A DNA stretch of 50,856 bases from Marixanthomonas sp963974425 (GCF_963974425.1 NZ_CAXBCK010000025.1:1-50856); one strand, 5' to 3'; shown: positions 1-8,542, counted from the stretch's first letter. The notes: generated by a model not told the origin, from the sequence alone. A program made the numbers and translations.

Positions 1-513
1 CGCCATACTAGTAATTGAAAATGGGATGGGTAATAAAGCACCTACAATAATTAAAAAACCTCCCCATTTACGAACATTTTTAAGGTGTTTTTTCATGCGC
101 ACTTCAACATAATCGTATACGGATGGAATTTGTAAAATCCACTTTCCAATAAAATAGCTACAGATTCCGCCAAGGTATGATAAGCCTGCTAGAAAAGATA
201 AGTAAACAACAGGGTCTGACATTTTGCTTGACCAAGCAATGAAAATTTCAGGTGGAATTAACCCTAGTAATGTTTCACTAGCAAAAAAGACTAGCAAAAC
301 ACTTAACGGTGGATACGTTTCAGTTACATGTGTGAAAAATGCACTAAAATCAATTAATAGCCAATCCACTAAAAATAATACTCCTACAAATAAAAGTATA
401 GGAATAATACTTTTCTTTAAGCTTTTACCTACAAAAGAGTAAAACCCTGTGAGGCTGTAATATTTGTGCATTCGCTTTAAGCCATTTTCTTTTTTCTGCT
501 CTGTCTTTTCCAT
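1..513 (-). CDS. DedA/VTT-domain membrane protein (C-terminus off the window)
   Basis: The minus strand is open from an ATG at 511-513 to the left edge, giving 171 codons without a stop. The product starts with a charged, Lys-rich cytoplasmic tail (MEKTEQKKENGLKRMHKYYS). A hydrophobic segment (IIPILLFVGVLFLVDWLL) follows, then a membrane-associated block with FFASETLLGLIPPEIF, and a later GGFLIIVGALLPIPFS. The E...G.IPPE arrangement followed by a G...R/P-rich hairpin is typical of the DedA/VTT (SNARE-associated) family, inner-membrane proteins several of which act as lipid scramblases or flippases. The C-terminal helices are outside the window. The substrate cannot be inferred. It diverges from rlmF. 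Confidence 0.75.
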   Translation of the reverse strand, partial: MEKTEQKKENGLKRMHKYYSLTGFYSFVGKSLKKSIIPILLFVGVLFLVDWLLIDFSAFFTHVTETYPPLSVLLVFFASETLLGLIPPEIFIAWSSKMSDPVVYLSFLAGLSYLGGICSYFIGKWILQIPSVYDYVEVRMKKHLKNVRKWGGFLIIVGALLPIPFSITSMA

Positions 514-716
514 ACGTCGTCTTCCTTGTCTTATAATATAAATACTTTTATTATTAAACGTTGCAAATATAATGCTAAAAAAGCTTTTTGAAATTATAAA
601 TATCTCTTAGATTGGTTAAACTTTGTTAATAAATAACAGTCTAATTATGTAAGTGTTTGTACGTATTACATAGTTTTATAACATACACTAATTTTAGAAA
701 ATCTAACTAACAAAAA

Positions 717-1574
717 ATGCATCCAAAAAATAAACATAATAAATCTTACAATTTTCCAGCTTTAAGTGAATCTCATCCTGAATTATTTCCTCATATTTTT
801 ATTAATGGATATGGTATTAAAACAATAGATTTTTCCGATAGAGAAGCCGTCTTTCATTTAAATAAAGCCATATTAAAACGAGATTATAATATCCAAGATT
901 GGCATATCCCGAAAGATTACCTGTGTCCACCTATTCCCGGAAGAGCAGATTACATACACCATATAAACGATTTAATTTCAGAAAAGAGTACCGAAAGCTC
1001 TATTATTGGATTGGATGTAGGGGTAGGCTCTAGCTGTATTTACCCTATTTTAGGAACACGCCTTTACAATTGGAATATGGTAGGCTGCGATATACATGAA
1101 AATTCAGTTAAAGCGGCATTACAAAATATTGAAGCTACACCGGATCTAAAACATAAAATTAAAGTACTACACCAAAAAAATAATGCCGCTATTTTTGAGG
1201 GCATTATAAAAAGTGACGAGTATTATCATTTTTCTATGTGCAATCCGCCTTTTTACAGTTCAGAAAAAAAAGCGGTTAAAAAAGCAAAAGAGAAAATGGA
1301 AAACCTGAAGTATTCTACAACAAATACCTCAAACTTTGGTGGTCAAGCAAATGAGTTATGGTGTAATGGTGGGGAAAAACTTTTTATAAAAAGGATGATT
1401 AAGCAAAGCGTGGGTTTTAAAAATCAAGTAGGATGGTTTACCTCTTTGGTTTCAAAAAGTAGTAATCTACCTAAAATAGAGAAGTACCTAAAAAAGGCAA
1501 ATGCTACTCACAAAATTATTGATATGTCACAGGGAAATAAAAAAAGTAGAATTGTAGCTTGGACATTTAAATAA
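717..1574 (+). CDS. rlmF: 23S rRNA (adenine-1618 N6)-methyltransferase RlmF
   Basis: The protein has 285 residues, close to the usual length for RlmF. It has a class I SAM-binding motif (GLDVGVGSSCIYP, about residues 98-110) and the N6-adenine methyltransferase signature NPPF (176-179). The family-typical SMCNPPFY context and a downstream GGQANELWCNGGE segment are present. The family methylates A1618 of 23S rRNA in the cytoplasm. It is a single gene, divergent from the DedA-like gene and convergent with the helicase, with only 7 bases between the two stop codons. The ATG at 717 is the first in frame and is followed by a basic, Asn/Lys-rich N-terminus, as in homologues. Confidence 0.9.
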   Translation: MHPKNKHNKSYNFPALSESHPELFPHIFINGYGIKTIDFSDREAVFHLNKAILKRDYNIQDWHIPKDYLCPPIPGRADYIHHINDLISEKSTESSIIGLDVGVGSSCIYPILGTRLYNWNMVGCDIHENSVKAALQNIEATPDLKHKIKVLHQKNNAAIFEGIIKSDEYYHFSMCNPPFYSSEKKAVKKAKEKMENLKYSTTNTSNFGGQANELWCNGGEKLFIKRMIKQSVGFKNQVGWFTSLVSKSSNLPKIEKYLKKANATHKIIDMSQGNKKSRIVAWTFK

Positions 1575-1581
1575 AAACAAA

Positions 1582-3135
1582 TTACTCTTCCGGTGGATGT
1601 CCGTGGATTTCTTCAAAAATCTGATCAAAATTCTCTCGTAGATACGAACGCAACTTTAATCGGTAATCATTTTTTAACCAGCTTACAAAGTTGTGAGTAC
1701 TTTTACTAATACACTTGGTATATCGTTCAATACGATGGTCTATGTCGTCTCCTAACTCTTTAGCAAGAATTAGTGCATCAAACACATCCTCACTGTTTTC
1801 AATACATATCTTAGCGTGATGCTCAATAGAACGTTCTAAAATAACTTTGGTGGATTCACCATTTTTAACTGATTCTATGTATGCCCGTTTAACGTTGAAG
1901 TAAACATCATCAGAATTCGAAAACTGTTCGCGCAACTCATCAGGCATTTCATACTTAAAATTACTTTCAAGCTCTTCGTCATCAATTAAGTTATCTAAGA
2001 AATATTTTGGCGACTTAAAAATACGCTGCCAATCTAAGTCTTCTCCCCAAGCTCCAAAGCGGTAAAAGTTATTACCTAAGTCAATTACATTAAAAGTGGA
2101 TTTATTATTGGTAACTCGCGATCCACGCCCAATCATTTGATAGTATAAGGTTAGTGATCTTGTAGCTCTATTTAAGATAATAGTATCTACCGTAGGTTCA
2201 TCAAAACCTGTTGTTAATATACTTACTGAAGTTAAAATAGCATCTGGCGTTTCCCGAAACCATTTTAATATCATTTTACGTTCTTTTTTTGAAGCAGTAT
2301 TATCCAAGTGCATAACAGGATATCCAGCTCGCTTAAACGTATCATAAACATATAGTGAGGTATTAATACCGTTGTTAAAAATCAATGTTTTCTTGCCTTT
2401 GCTACGTTCTTCATACGCTTGAAGCAAACGACTTAACATATCGGTTCCTGTATAGAGATCGTCTGAAGATTGTACGGTGTAATCACCATTAGAACCAACT
2501 ACCAAAGAGGTTAAACCTACATTATATGAATAGTTAAGAGCGCGCGCCAAAAATTCGTTTTCAATTAAGGATGGAATACTTTCTCCCACAATAAGCTCAT
2601 CATAATTATCCTTCATAGGAAGCTCAATATTCGAACTTAACGGAGTTGCGGTAACACCTAATAAAAATGATTTTTCAAAGTATTTAAATAACTTAGTAAA
2701 AGAATTGTAGTGAGCCTCATCAATAATAACCAACCCAATATCTGAAATATCTAGCATATTATCACGCAAGCGGTTATTAAGGGTCTCCACCATTGCGACA
2801 AAACAGCTGTATTGATCTTGGTCATCAAGATTGGCAGTGCTGTTTATTACTTTATTAACCACACCAAATTCGGTTAACATTTTCGATGTTTGCTTGCAGA
2901 GCTCAATCCGGTGTGTTAATACCAATACTTTTTTATTTCGAGTACGAAGGTATTCTCTAACTATTTCAGAAAAAATAACCGTTTTACCACCACCAGTTGG
3001 TAATTGGTACAATAAGTGGTAATCTTCTGGAGCTTCTTCAAAACTCTTAAAAATCTTGCTTATAGCTCCTTTTTGGTAGTTATATAGGTCTTTATCAGTC
3101 TTCTTTTCTTTTAAAACAGTATTGTTGCTCGCCAT
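1582..3135 (-). CDS. DEAD/DEAH-box superfamily 2 helicase
   Basis: A 517-residue SF2 helicase. It shows a Q-motif-like N-terminus (YNYQKGAI), Walker A LPTGGGKT (45-52), the Walker B box DEAH (139-142), a motif III-like GVTATP, and motif VI QMIGRGSR near residue 335. The two RecA-like domains fill about residues 15-370. A C-terminal extension of about 150 residues has no motif I recognise. The layout resembles the RadD/SSL2-like helicases of Bacteroidetes. The substrate, and whether it unwinds RNA or DNA, cannot be told from sequence. It is a single gene, not in an operon with neighbours. Confidence 0.85.
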   Translation of the reverse strand: MASNNTVLKEKKTDKDLYNYQKGAISKIFKSFEEAPEDYHLLYQLPTGGGKTVIFSEIVREYLRTRNKKVLVLTHRIELCKQTSKMLTEFGVVNKVINSTANLDDQDQYSCFVAMVETLNNRLRDNMLDISDIGLVIIDEAHYNSFTKLFKYFEKSFLLGVTATPLSSNIELPMKDNYDELIVGESIPSLIENEFLARALNYSYNVGLTSLVVGSNGDYTVQSSDDLYTGTDMLSRLLQAYEERSKGKKTLIFNNGINTSLYVYDTFKRAGYPVMHLDNTASKKERKMILKWFRETPDAILTSVSILTTGFDEPTVDTIILNRATRSLTLYYQMIGRGSRVTNNKSTFNVIDLGNNFYRFGAWGEDLDWQRIFKSPKYFLDNLIDDEELESNFKYEMPDELREQFSNSDDVYFNVKRAYIESVKNGESTKVILERSIEHHAKICIENSEDVFDALILAKELGDDIDHRIERYTKCISKSTHNFVSWLKNDYRLKLRSYLRENFDQIFEEIHGHPPEE

Positions 3136-3234
3136 GGTAATTTATATTCCTTTCTGAAAATGAGGTTGCAAAAATAAGGCCTTTTAAGCGTTTTAAAGGA
3201 ATATTTTGGAAGAATTCTGATATAATTTTTTTAC

Positions 3235-4032
3235 TTAGTTGGTAATAGTACTTGCTTCTCGTATTTTCATGCTTCTTTTTGGGTAATCTGTGGCAATACC
3301 ATCTATACCACTATAAATTGCAGCTTGTATTTCTTGGGAGGTATTTATAGTGTAGGAGATTATTTTTATATTCTTACTATGCGCTTTTTGAACTTGTACG
3401 TATGTTGGGACTCCCGAGGGACCAATATATTCTCCCCCAATACTTATAATTTTTTCAATCTCAGCCTCTCCCCAATTTCTTCCTACTAAATATTTAACCG
3501 AAATGGAAGAATCTAATTCTTTTACCTTCTTAAGTTCATTAAAGTTAAACGCTATTACCAAAACTTCATGCTCCATATCTAATTTTTTAATTAAAGCTAC
3601 AACATCTTTAGCCATGTTCGTATCCTTAATCTCAATTTCAACTTTTATCTTTCCTTTAGCTAATTCTAAAACTTTTTTTAATGTTGGGATATGCTCATTT
3701 CTATACCTATCACCAAATCTATCAGGATACCCTGCATCGATTTTTGAAACTTCATTATAGGTTTTTGAAGAGAGTAAACCAACATCATTAGTCGTTTTAT
3801 CAAGCGTACTATCATGCAGTGTTACTATTTTTCTATCTTTTGTGTAACGAACGTCACACTCAAAATAATCAGCTCCCACATCAATAGCCTTTTTAAAAGC
3901 ACTTAATGTATTCTCAGGAGCAATACTTGAATATCCGCGATGAGCACTAACAATAAATTGTTGTTTAACCGGTGCATACTCAAATGACATAACTCCTACT
4001 ACTACTATTATTAATAATGATACCTTTTTCAT
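3235..4032 (-). CDS. Secreted glycerophosphodiester phosphodiesterase
   Basis: A 265-residue protein with an N-terminal hydrophobic signal segment (MKKVSLLIIVVVGVMSF) followed by the GDPD TIM-barrel. Catalytic signatures are SAHRGYSSIAPENT with His31, ECDV with Glu58 and Asp60, and LHD with His73. The family hydrolyses glycerophosphodiesters to glycerol-3-phosphate and an alcohol, and the signal points to the periplasm or outer surface. The C-terminal GIDGIATDYP motif is also typical. It reads away from the microprotein cluster and is monocistronic. Confidence 0.88.
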   Translation of the reverse strand: MKKVSLLIIVVVGVMSFEYAPVKQQFIVSAHRGYSSIAPENTLSAFKKAIDVGADYFECDVRYTKDRKIVTLHDSTLDKTTNDVGLLSSKTYNEVSKIDAGYPDRFGDRYRNEHIPTLKKVLELAKGKIKVEIEIKDTNMAKDVVALIKKLDMEHEVLVIAFNFNELKKVKELDSSISVKYLVGRNWGEAEIEKIISIGGEYIGPSGVPTYVQVQKAHSKNIKIISYTINTSQEIQAAIYSGIDGIATDYPKRSMKIREASTITN

Positions 4033-4157
4033 GGTTTTAATTTTCTATGAAAATAGAAACCATATATAACTTTAGCGTTATTTCAAAGTTACCCTACTTT
4101 TATTGTATTTCACTTAAAATTAAAAAATGAATTAATTAGAACCTGTTGTAACTTTAT

Positions 4158-4188
4158 TTTGTTAAATATCTGTTAAATTACTACTTTG
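4158..4188 (+). promoter_or_regulatory. Putative promoter of the microprotein cluster
   Basis: A TTTG at 4158-4161 is followed after 20 bases by TACTTTG (4182-4188). This resembles the Bacteroidetes -33 TTTG / -7 TAnnTTTG pair, but the -7 is one base short of consensus. It lies about 70 bases before the first 28-codon gene. A direct repeat GTTAAAT (4161-4167 and 4172-4178) lies between the boxes. The assignment is inference from consensus only. Confidence 0.4.
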
Positions 4189-4259
4189 CAATACATAGTA
4201 CTGTAACAAAACGAATAGTACGTCGTCTATTTAATATAACCCGATAAAAACTATTTATT

Positions 4260-4346
4260 ATGAGAACGTTAGACAGCAATCAAATTTCAGAAAGATTACA
4301 AAATTCCAACAGCTACGCTTGGAACCAAAAAAGAAGATATCGATAA
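4260..4346 (+). CDS. 28-residue microprotein, copy A
   Basis: An ATG-initiated frame of 28 codons plus TAA. The peptide begins MRTLDSNQIS and ends NSYAWNQKRRYR: a polar, Asn/Gln-rich body with a single Trp and a strongly basic C-terminus. It is too short to score in ordinary gene calling. The support is comparative. A second copy 64 bases downstream differs at nine codons, eight of them synonymous and one Ser to Thr. That pattern is expected only if the protein is under selection. There is no signal peptide and no membrane segment. I do not recognise the family and assign no function. Confidence 0.7.
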   Translation: MRTLDSNQISERLQNSNSYAWNQKRRYR

Positions 4347-4410
4347 CAATCGATAGATATTAAAAAGTATAAATTAAAAATTCATTATCAATTACATAAA
4401 ACAAATTATC

Positions 4411-4497
4411 ATGAGAACATTAGACAGCAATCAAATCACAGAACGATTACAGAACTCAAACAGCTACGCTTGGAACCAAAAAAGAAGGTACCGATAA
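4411..4497 (+). CDS. 28-residue microprotein, copy B (tandem paralogue)
   Basis: A tandem copy of the preceding gene, also 28 codons plus TAA, preceded by an A-rich leader (ACAAATTATC) and no Shine-Dalgarno, as is normal in Bacteroidetes. Codon differences from copy A are ACG/ACA, ATT/ATC, TCA/ACA (the only replacement, Ser10Thr), AGA/CGA, CAA/CAG, AAT/AAC, TCC/TCA, AGA/AGG and TAT/TAC. The intergenic spacers of the two copies are not similar, so the duplication is old and only the coding part has been kept. Function unknown. Confidence 0.7.
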   Translation: MRTLDSNQITERLQNSNSYAWNQKRRYR

Positions 4498-4533
4498 GTG
4501 GAGGTCATCATCAATCAATAAAAATCAACTACC

Positions 4534-4668
4534 ATGAAAATTCAAAGAAACGTTAGAAAAAGGCTGATAAGTGCTGCTAGAAAACAGCATTCCTTCTTCC
4601 CTTTTAGAGAAAACACCCACACGTATGAAGATCCTTATTTTGAAGAAACAAACCGTTACGCGTACTAA
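4534..4668 (+). CDS. 44-residue basic/aromatic small protein
   Basis: An ATG frame of 44 codons plus TAA, 36 bases after microprotein copy B and directly before a strong terminator, so it is probably the last gene of the same transcript. The N-terminal half is very basic (MKIQRNVRKRLISAARKQH). The C-terminal half is acidic and aromatic (YEDPYFEETNRYAY). It is not homologous in length or sequence to the 28-mers, apart from a shared N-x-Y-A-(W/Y) string near the C-terminus that may be chance. No membrane segment or signal is visible. It is less secure than the 28-mers because there is no second copy to compare. Confidence 0.5.
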   Translation: MKIQRNVRKRLISAARKQHSFFPFRENTHTYEDPYFEETNRYAY

Positions 4669-4690
4669 AGTGCGGTTAGTTAAAACGTAA

Positions 4691-4725
4691 AAAGCTGAAA
4701 TTTAAAGTAATTTCAGCTTTTTTTT
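4691..4725 (+). terminator. Rho-independent terminator after the microprotein cluster
   Basis: A 12-bp perfect stem (AAAGCTGAAATT 4691-4702 with AATTTCAGCTTT 4709-4720) with a 6-base loop, followed by a T run. It ends the plus-strand microprotein unit. Its A-rich opposite arm could also stop the convergent acyl-carrier-protein operon, whose stop codon is at 4724-4726. Confidence 0.85.
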
Positions 4726-4981
4726 ATGATGTTGTTTCCAACTTCTCTTTTATAATTTTAATTGCATCATTAATTGTACGTAGGTTTTCCATATCGGCAT
4801 TGGCAAATTCTATATCAAATTCATCTTCTACATCGAGCACCACATCTACTAAATGTGCTGAGTTTATATTCAATTCGCCTGTAAGATCTTTATCTGGCGT
4901 TACTTCTTCTTCTGAAACATCTTCCGGTAAATACGTTTTTACAATAGGAAGCAATTTTGCATAAATTTGTTCAGTAGTCAT
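4724..4981 (-). CDS. Acyl carrier protein of the polyketide operon
   Basis: An 85-residue acidic helical protein with the ACP fold. The usual DSL site is NSAHLVDVV here, placing the phosphopantetheine-bearing serine at Ser41 with Asn instead of Asp before it. A helix III signature (VEDEFDIEF) follows. The Asn-for-Asp change and the Ala after Ser set it apart from housekeeping AcpP, in keeping with a dedicated carrier. It is the last gene of the seven-gene operon, and its ATG overlaps the ketosynthase stop by 4 bases. It probably holds the growing acyl chain passed to the type III polyketide synthase. Confidence 0.85.
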   Translation of the reverse strand: MTTEQIYAKLLPIVKTYLPEDVSEEEVTPDKDLTGELNINSAHLVDVVLDVEDEFDIEFANADMENLRTINDAIKIIKEKLETTS

Positions 4982-6258
4982 AGTTTAATTTTTCTTCTAA
5001 AGATAAAACACGCATTCACGTCACCAAAACCGAAACTTGCTTTTATCGCGGTTTGAATATCTGTTTTAATTATTTTCTTCGGAATCCTTTCTACTGCGAC
5101 CAATTTTTCAATTTCTGGATGTACCGTCTCACAGTTAATATTCGGAAACACAAAGCCTTCTTTAAGCTGAAGTATAGTTGAAACTGCTTCAATACTGCCA
5201 CTCGCAGCCAAACAATGCCCCGTCATTCCTTTCAAAGAATTTATATATGGAAAATCAGTTCCTTTTCTTCCCAAGGCTTCACTCCAATTTTGTATTTCCA
5301 AAGCATCTTTTGTAGTTGCGGTAAGATGGCCATTTATATAATCGATTTCTGAAGCTTCAATTCCCGCCTGATTTAAACTCTCGGTAATACATCGTTGTAC
5401 CGCAATGCTATTTGGGGCAGTCATGCTACCTTCTCCCCTTTGTCCGCCGCTATTTACATTTCCGCCTAAAATTTCTGCATAAATAGTCGCACCTCTTTGG
5501 TGAGCGCTTTCTAGTGATTCTAAAACCAAAGCTCCAGCACCACAGCCTGGGACAAATCCGCTGGCATCTTCACTCATAGGTTTAGAAGCAGCCGTAGGGT
5601 TTTCATTGTATCGATGCGGTAGTATTCGCATGGCATCAAAACCACCCCAAACGTAGGGTCCGCCATCGTTACTACTTCCGCAAAGCATTTGAGTTGCTTT
5701 TCCCGAAGCAATATGATCATACCCCATTACAATCGCTTCAGTTCCGGTGGCACAGGCCGAAGCATTACCCGTAACACGGTTTCCAGCACCAATCATTCCT
5801 CCTAGATATGCCGCCACGCTACTCGCCATAGTCTGAGCAACACTCGTACTTCCCAATCGGCGAACGCTGCCATCGTCAATTTTGTAAAAGGATTCCCTAA
5901 ATTTTTCTACGGAACTATTTCCTGAGCCAAAAATAACGCCGAAATTCCATAGTGGTTCATTGTCTTTAGCTGCTGGTTGTATTCCAGCATCTTTTAACGC
6001 ATCCATTCCAGCAATAACGCCATATAAAATATTGTCGCTATTGAAATTTTTAAGTTGAAGATCCGAAAAGTATTCCTTTATTTTTTCTTCTGAAATGTTC
6101 GGAACACCACCAATTTGGCAAGAAAATTTTAATTCTTTTAATTTTGGATGAAATGAAATCCCCGATTTTCCATTTTTAATTGAATTTGTAAAGTCTTGCA
6201 ATCCCACTCCATTGGGAGCCACTACGCCAAGCCCAGTAACGACTACCCTATTCTTCAT
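4978..6258 (-). CDS. Beta-ketoacyl-ACP synthase (FabF-like ketosynthase)
   Basis: 426 residues of thiolase-fold ketosynthase. The catalytic triad is visible: Cys169 in NASACATGTEA, His311 in INGHLTATTKDALE (housekeeping FabF has NAHGTST/TxxGD here), and Lys343 with His348 in SLKGMTGHCLAASG. The divergent His motif (GHLTATTKD) suggests a secondary-metabolism subfamily. It extends acyl-ACP by decarboxylative condensation with malonyl-ACP in the cytoplasm. It overlaps the dehydratase upstream by 11 bases and the ACP downstream by 4, so translation is probably coupled. Confidence 0.9.
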   Translation of the reverse strand: MKNRVVVTGLGVVAPNGVGLQDFTNSIKNGKSGISFHPKLKELKFSCQIGGVPNISEEKIKEYFSDLQLKNFNSDNILYGVIAGMDALKDAGIQPAAKDNEPLWNFGVIFGSGNSSVEKFRESFYKIDDGSVRRLGSTSVAQTMASSVAAYLGGMIGAGNRVTGNASACATGTEAIVMGYDHIASGKATQMLCGSSNDGGPYVWGGFDAMRILPHRYNENPTAASKPMSEDASGFVPGCGAGALVLESLESAHQRGATIYAEILGGNVNSGGQRGEGSMTAPNSIAVQRCITESLNQAGIEASEIDYINGHLTATTKDALEIQNWSEALGRKGTDFPYINSLKGMTGHCLAASGSIEAVSTILQLKEGFVFPNINCETVHPEIEKLVAVERIPKKIIKTDIQTAIKASFGFGDVNACFIFRRKIKL

Positions 6259-6712
6259 CTTCTGAAACTTTAATCATTCCACTAATGGTTCCTTTACAAA
6301 TAACTTCATCTTTACTATTCAGCATTTTTACAGCACATTTCAGCTTATTAAACCGAAAATATTCTTTTTTAGAAACTACAGTAACCGTTTCTCCGGGATA
6401 AACTGGCTTTAGAAAATCGATATCCGTATTGCTTAACGCTACTTGTAAGTTTTCTATGTGTTTTTCAGAAGTTGTTTTTGAAAGTAAATAAATACCGAGG
6501 CATACCAAACCAATTTGCGCCATGCATTCAGTAAGGATAACACCGGGTGTTACAGCCATTTCTTTAAAATGTCCTTTATAAAAATATTCTTCTGGGCTAA
6601 ACGTATAAGTTCCTTCTACTTTTTCTTCAGAAATAAAATTGAGTTTCTCCACAAAAAGAAAAGGTGTTTGATATGGTAGTGCATTTAATATTACTTCGGT
6701 TTCTTTTTTCAT
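6248..6712 (-). CDS. FabZ/FabA-like hot-dog 3-hydroxyacyl-ACP dehydratase
   Basis: A 154-residue single hot-dog domain with the FabZ-type signature YKGHFKEMAVTPGVILTECMAQ. His48 and Glu62 match the catalytic His/Glu pair of FabZ. It dehydrates 3-hydroxyacyl-ACP to trans-2-enoyl-ACP. The length is typical. It sits between the enoyl reductase (1-base overlap) and the ketosynthase (11-base overlap), completing a dedicated chain-elongation cycle. No 3-ketoacyl-ACP reductase is in the operon, so FabG would be borrowed from primary metabolism. Confidence 0.85.
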   Translation of the reverse strand: MKKETEVILNALPYQTPFLFVEKLNFISEEKVEGTYTFSPEEYFYKGHFKEMAVTPGVILTECMAQIGLVCLGIYLLSKTTSEKHIENLQVALSNTDIDFLKPVYPGETVTVVSKKEYFRFNKLKCAVKMLNSKDEVICKGTISGMIKVSEDEE

Positions 6713-7488
6713 TACTGTAAACTTTCTCCTCCGTCAACTGTTAAAACAGTGCCGTTAATCCAATTTGCTTCGTCTTTACACAACAAATAGACAGCATTTG
6801 CAATATCTTCAGGTACTGTCAACCTATTAAACGGACTCCTTTTTACTGCTTTTTCAGTTAGAATTTCACTTCCTGGAATCAATTTAAAAGAAGGTGTTAA
6901 CGTAGTTCCAGCTTGTATGCAATTAGTTGTAATTTTTAGTGGCGCCAACTCTACAGCCATTTGTCGCATTAAGGCTTCCAACGTAGCTTTAGCAGCTGAA
7001 ACTGCTCCATATCCTGGCCAAACTCTTGTATTCCCTTCACTAGTAAAAGCAATATTTCTTGCGTTTTCACTAAAAATATTTTTGGTAATTAATGCTTGCG
7101 TCCATTCGTACCAACTAGTGGCCATTCCGTGTAGCGTAATATCAAGGTCTGTGATAGAAAGCATATTTAGTTGTGCGGCTTGCATTGTTTTTAAACTCCC
7201 TTTGGCGATACTATGCAGCAATAATTTACATTGATTTTTAGGTATAGACGCAAGTACAGATTTGATAGTAGCTTCTTTTAAGGCATCTTTATTAAAATCA
7301 ATCACTTCGACCCCACAATCCTTCATTTTTTGCAACTCTTGATTCAATTCTGCCATATTGCTTTTCCGAGTACGATGCACGACACAAATATTCATACCGT
7401 ACATAGCGAGCTTTTGAGCGGTCGCAAGACCTAAGCCGCTACTGCCGCCTAAAATTAATGCCCATTGATTGTTAAATTCTTTTTTCAT
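6712..7488 (-). CDS. FabI-like enoyl-ACP reductase (SDR family)
   Basis: A 258-residue SDR with the nucleotide-binding glycine motif GGSSGLG (14-20). Two features place it with enoyl-ACP reductases rather than classical SDRs. The catalytic pair is Tyr160 and Lys167, a Y-x6-K spacing (YGAVSAAK) instead of YxxxK, and there is a FabI-type LLLHSIAKG stretch near residue 90. GTVLTVDGGES closes the domain. It would reduce the 2-enoyl-ACP made by the neighbouring dehydratase. It starts 1 base after the polyketide synthase stop. An alternative is a ketoreductase role, but the Tyr-Lys spacing argues against that. Confidence 0.75.
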   Translation of the reverse strand: MKKEFNNQWALILGGSSGLGLATAQKLAMYGMNICVVHRTRKSNMAELNQELQKMKDCGVEVIDFNKDALKEATIKSVLASIPKNQCKLLLHSIAKGSLKTMQAAQLNMLSITDLDITLHGMATSWYEWTQALITKNIFSENARNIAFTSEGNTRVWPGYGAVSAAKATLEALMRQMAVELAPLKITTNCIQAGTTLTPSFKLIPGSEILTEKAVKRSPFNRLTVPEDIANAVYLLCKDEANWINGTVLTVDGGESLQ

Positions 7489-7489
7489 A

Positions 7490-8542
7490 TTAAAATTCTA
7501 AAAGGATTCGTTGCGCTGAAAAGCCAGGTCCAAAACTTAACATGAGTCCTAAATCACCTGAATTTGTCTTATTATTCAAAAACCGTTCTAGCACAAAAAG
7601 CACAGTTACACTACTCATGTTACCATACAATTTAAGAACTTCTTTGGTATCATCTATGTTTTTTCCTAAACTTCCGAAGAGTTCCTCTACGGTTTGTACT
7701 ATTTTCTTTCCGCCAGGGTGGAAAATTAAATGCTCTACATCTTCAATTGTTTTATCATTTTGTTTCAAAAATGGATGTACAATATCAGGAAAATGGTTAG
7801 CTATAGTTTGTGGCACCTCTTTATCTAAAATCATTTGCAAACCAGTATTTACCAGCTTAAATCCCATTAAATTAGTTGCATCGTAAAAATGATACATGGC
7901 TTCATCTAGCAAAGTAGGTCCAGAGTCTTCTTTGTTAGAGGATAGTAATACACAGGCCGCTCCATCTCCAAAGATAGCGGCACTCACAATATTAGCCATC
8001 GAATAATCATCCAGCTGAAATGTTGCCGTGGGTGCTTCTATCGCAATAACGGCTGCACGTTTTCCAGGATTGGCTTTTAGAAAATTTTTAGCATAAATCA
8101 TTCCTGAAACACCTGCTGCGCATCCCATTTCAGTAACTGGTAAACGTACTACATCTTGCCGAAGTTGCAATTCGTTGATTAAATATGCATCAACAGAGGG
8201 AATCATAAAACCAGTACAACTTACAGTGATAATGTAATCAATATCTGTTGCTTTCCAATTAGCTTTATTAAGCGCTTTTTCTAAGGATTGCTTTCCTAAT
8301 TTTTTTACTTCTCTTACGTAAATTTCGTTTCGAGATTCAAAATCGGAATGTGTAAAAACCTCTTCTGGATCCATTATAGAATAACGCCGATCTACACCTG
8401 CTCCTTCAAAAATTTTTATCACCTTTCGTTGGAAGCGAGACTCCTGACCTTCTAACCACAATTTAACAAGTGGCAAGGTTTCTTGTGTAGTTTGTGAGAA
8501 AGGGGGAAGTTGCGTAGCTACCGATTTAATTTTTACGCTCAT
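7490..8542 (-). CDS. Type III polyketide synthase (chalcone/alkylresorcinol synthase family)
   Basis: 350 residues, the standard length of a type III PKS. The catalytic triad is Cys141 (EMGCAAGVSG), His275 (FHPGGKKI) and Asn308 (YGNMSSVTV). The GFGPG-loop equivalent SFGPGFS lies near the C-terminus. The family condenses an acyl starter with malonyl-CoA units and cyclises the product to resorcinols, pyrones or related rings. The adjacent acyl-chain enzymes, methyltransferase and flavoprotein point to an alkylresorcinol-type product. The ATG overlaps the methyltransferase stop by 4 bases. Confidence 0.92.
   Translation of the reverse strand: MSVKIKSVATQLPPFSQTTQETLPLVKLWLEGQESRFQRKVIKIFEGAGVDRRYSIMDPEEVFTHSDFESRNEIYVREVKKLGKQSLEKALNKANWKATDIDYIITVSCTGFMIPSVDAYLINELQLRQDVVRLPVTEMGCAAGVSGMIYAKNFLKANPGKRAAVIAIEAPTATFQLDDYSMANIVSAAIFGDGAACVLLSSNKEDSGPTLLDEAMYHFYDATNLMGFKLVNTGLQMILDKEVPQTIANHFPDIVHPFLKQNDKTIEDVEHLIFHPGGKKIVQTVEELFGSLGKNIDDTKEVLKLYGNMSSVTVLFVLERFLNNKTNSGDLGLMLSFGPGFSAQRILLEF

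Noticed and set aside
224..442. A plus-strand open frame of 72 codons at the left end
   Set aside because: It is antisense to the DedA-like gene, whose membrane helices and conserved motifs are convincing on the minus strand.
4260..4497. The 28-mers as RiPP precursor peptides
   Set aside because: There is no leader/core cleavage motif, no radical-SAM, YcaO or lanthipeptide-type enzyme nearby. The Trp and Tyr residues alone are not evidence.
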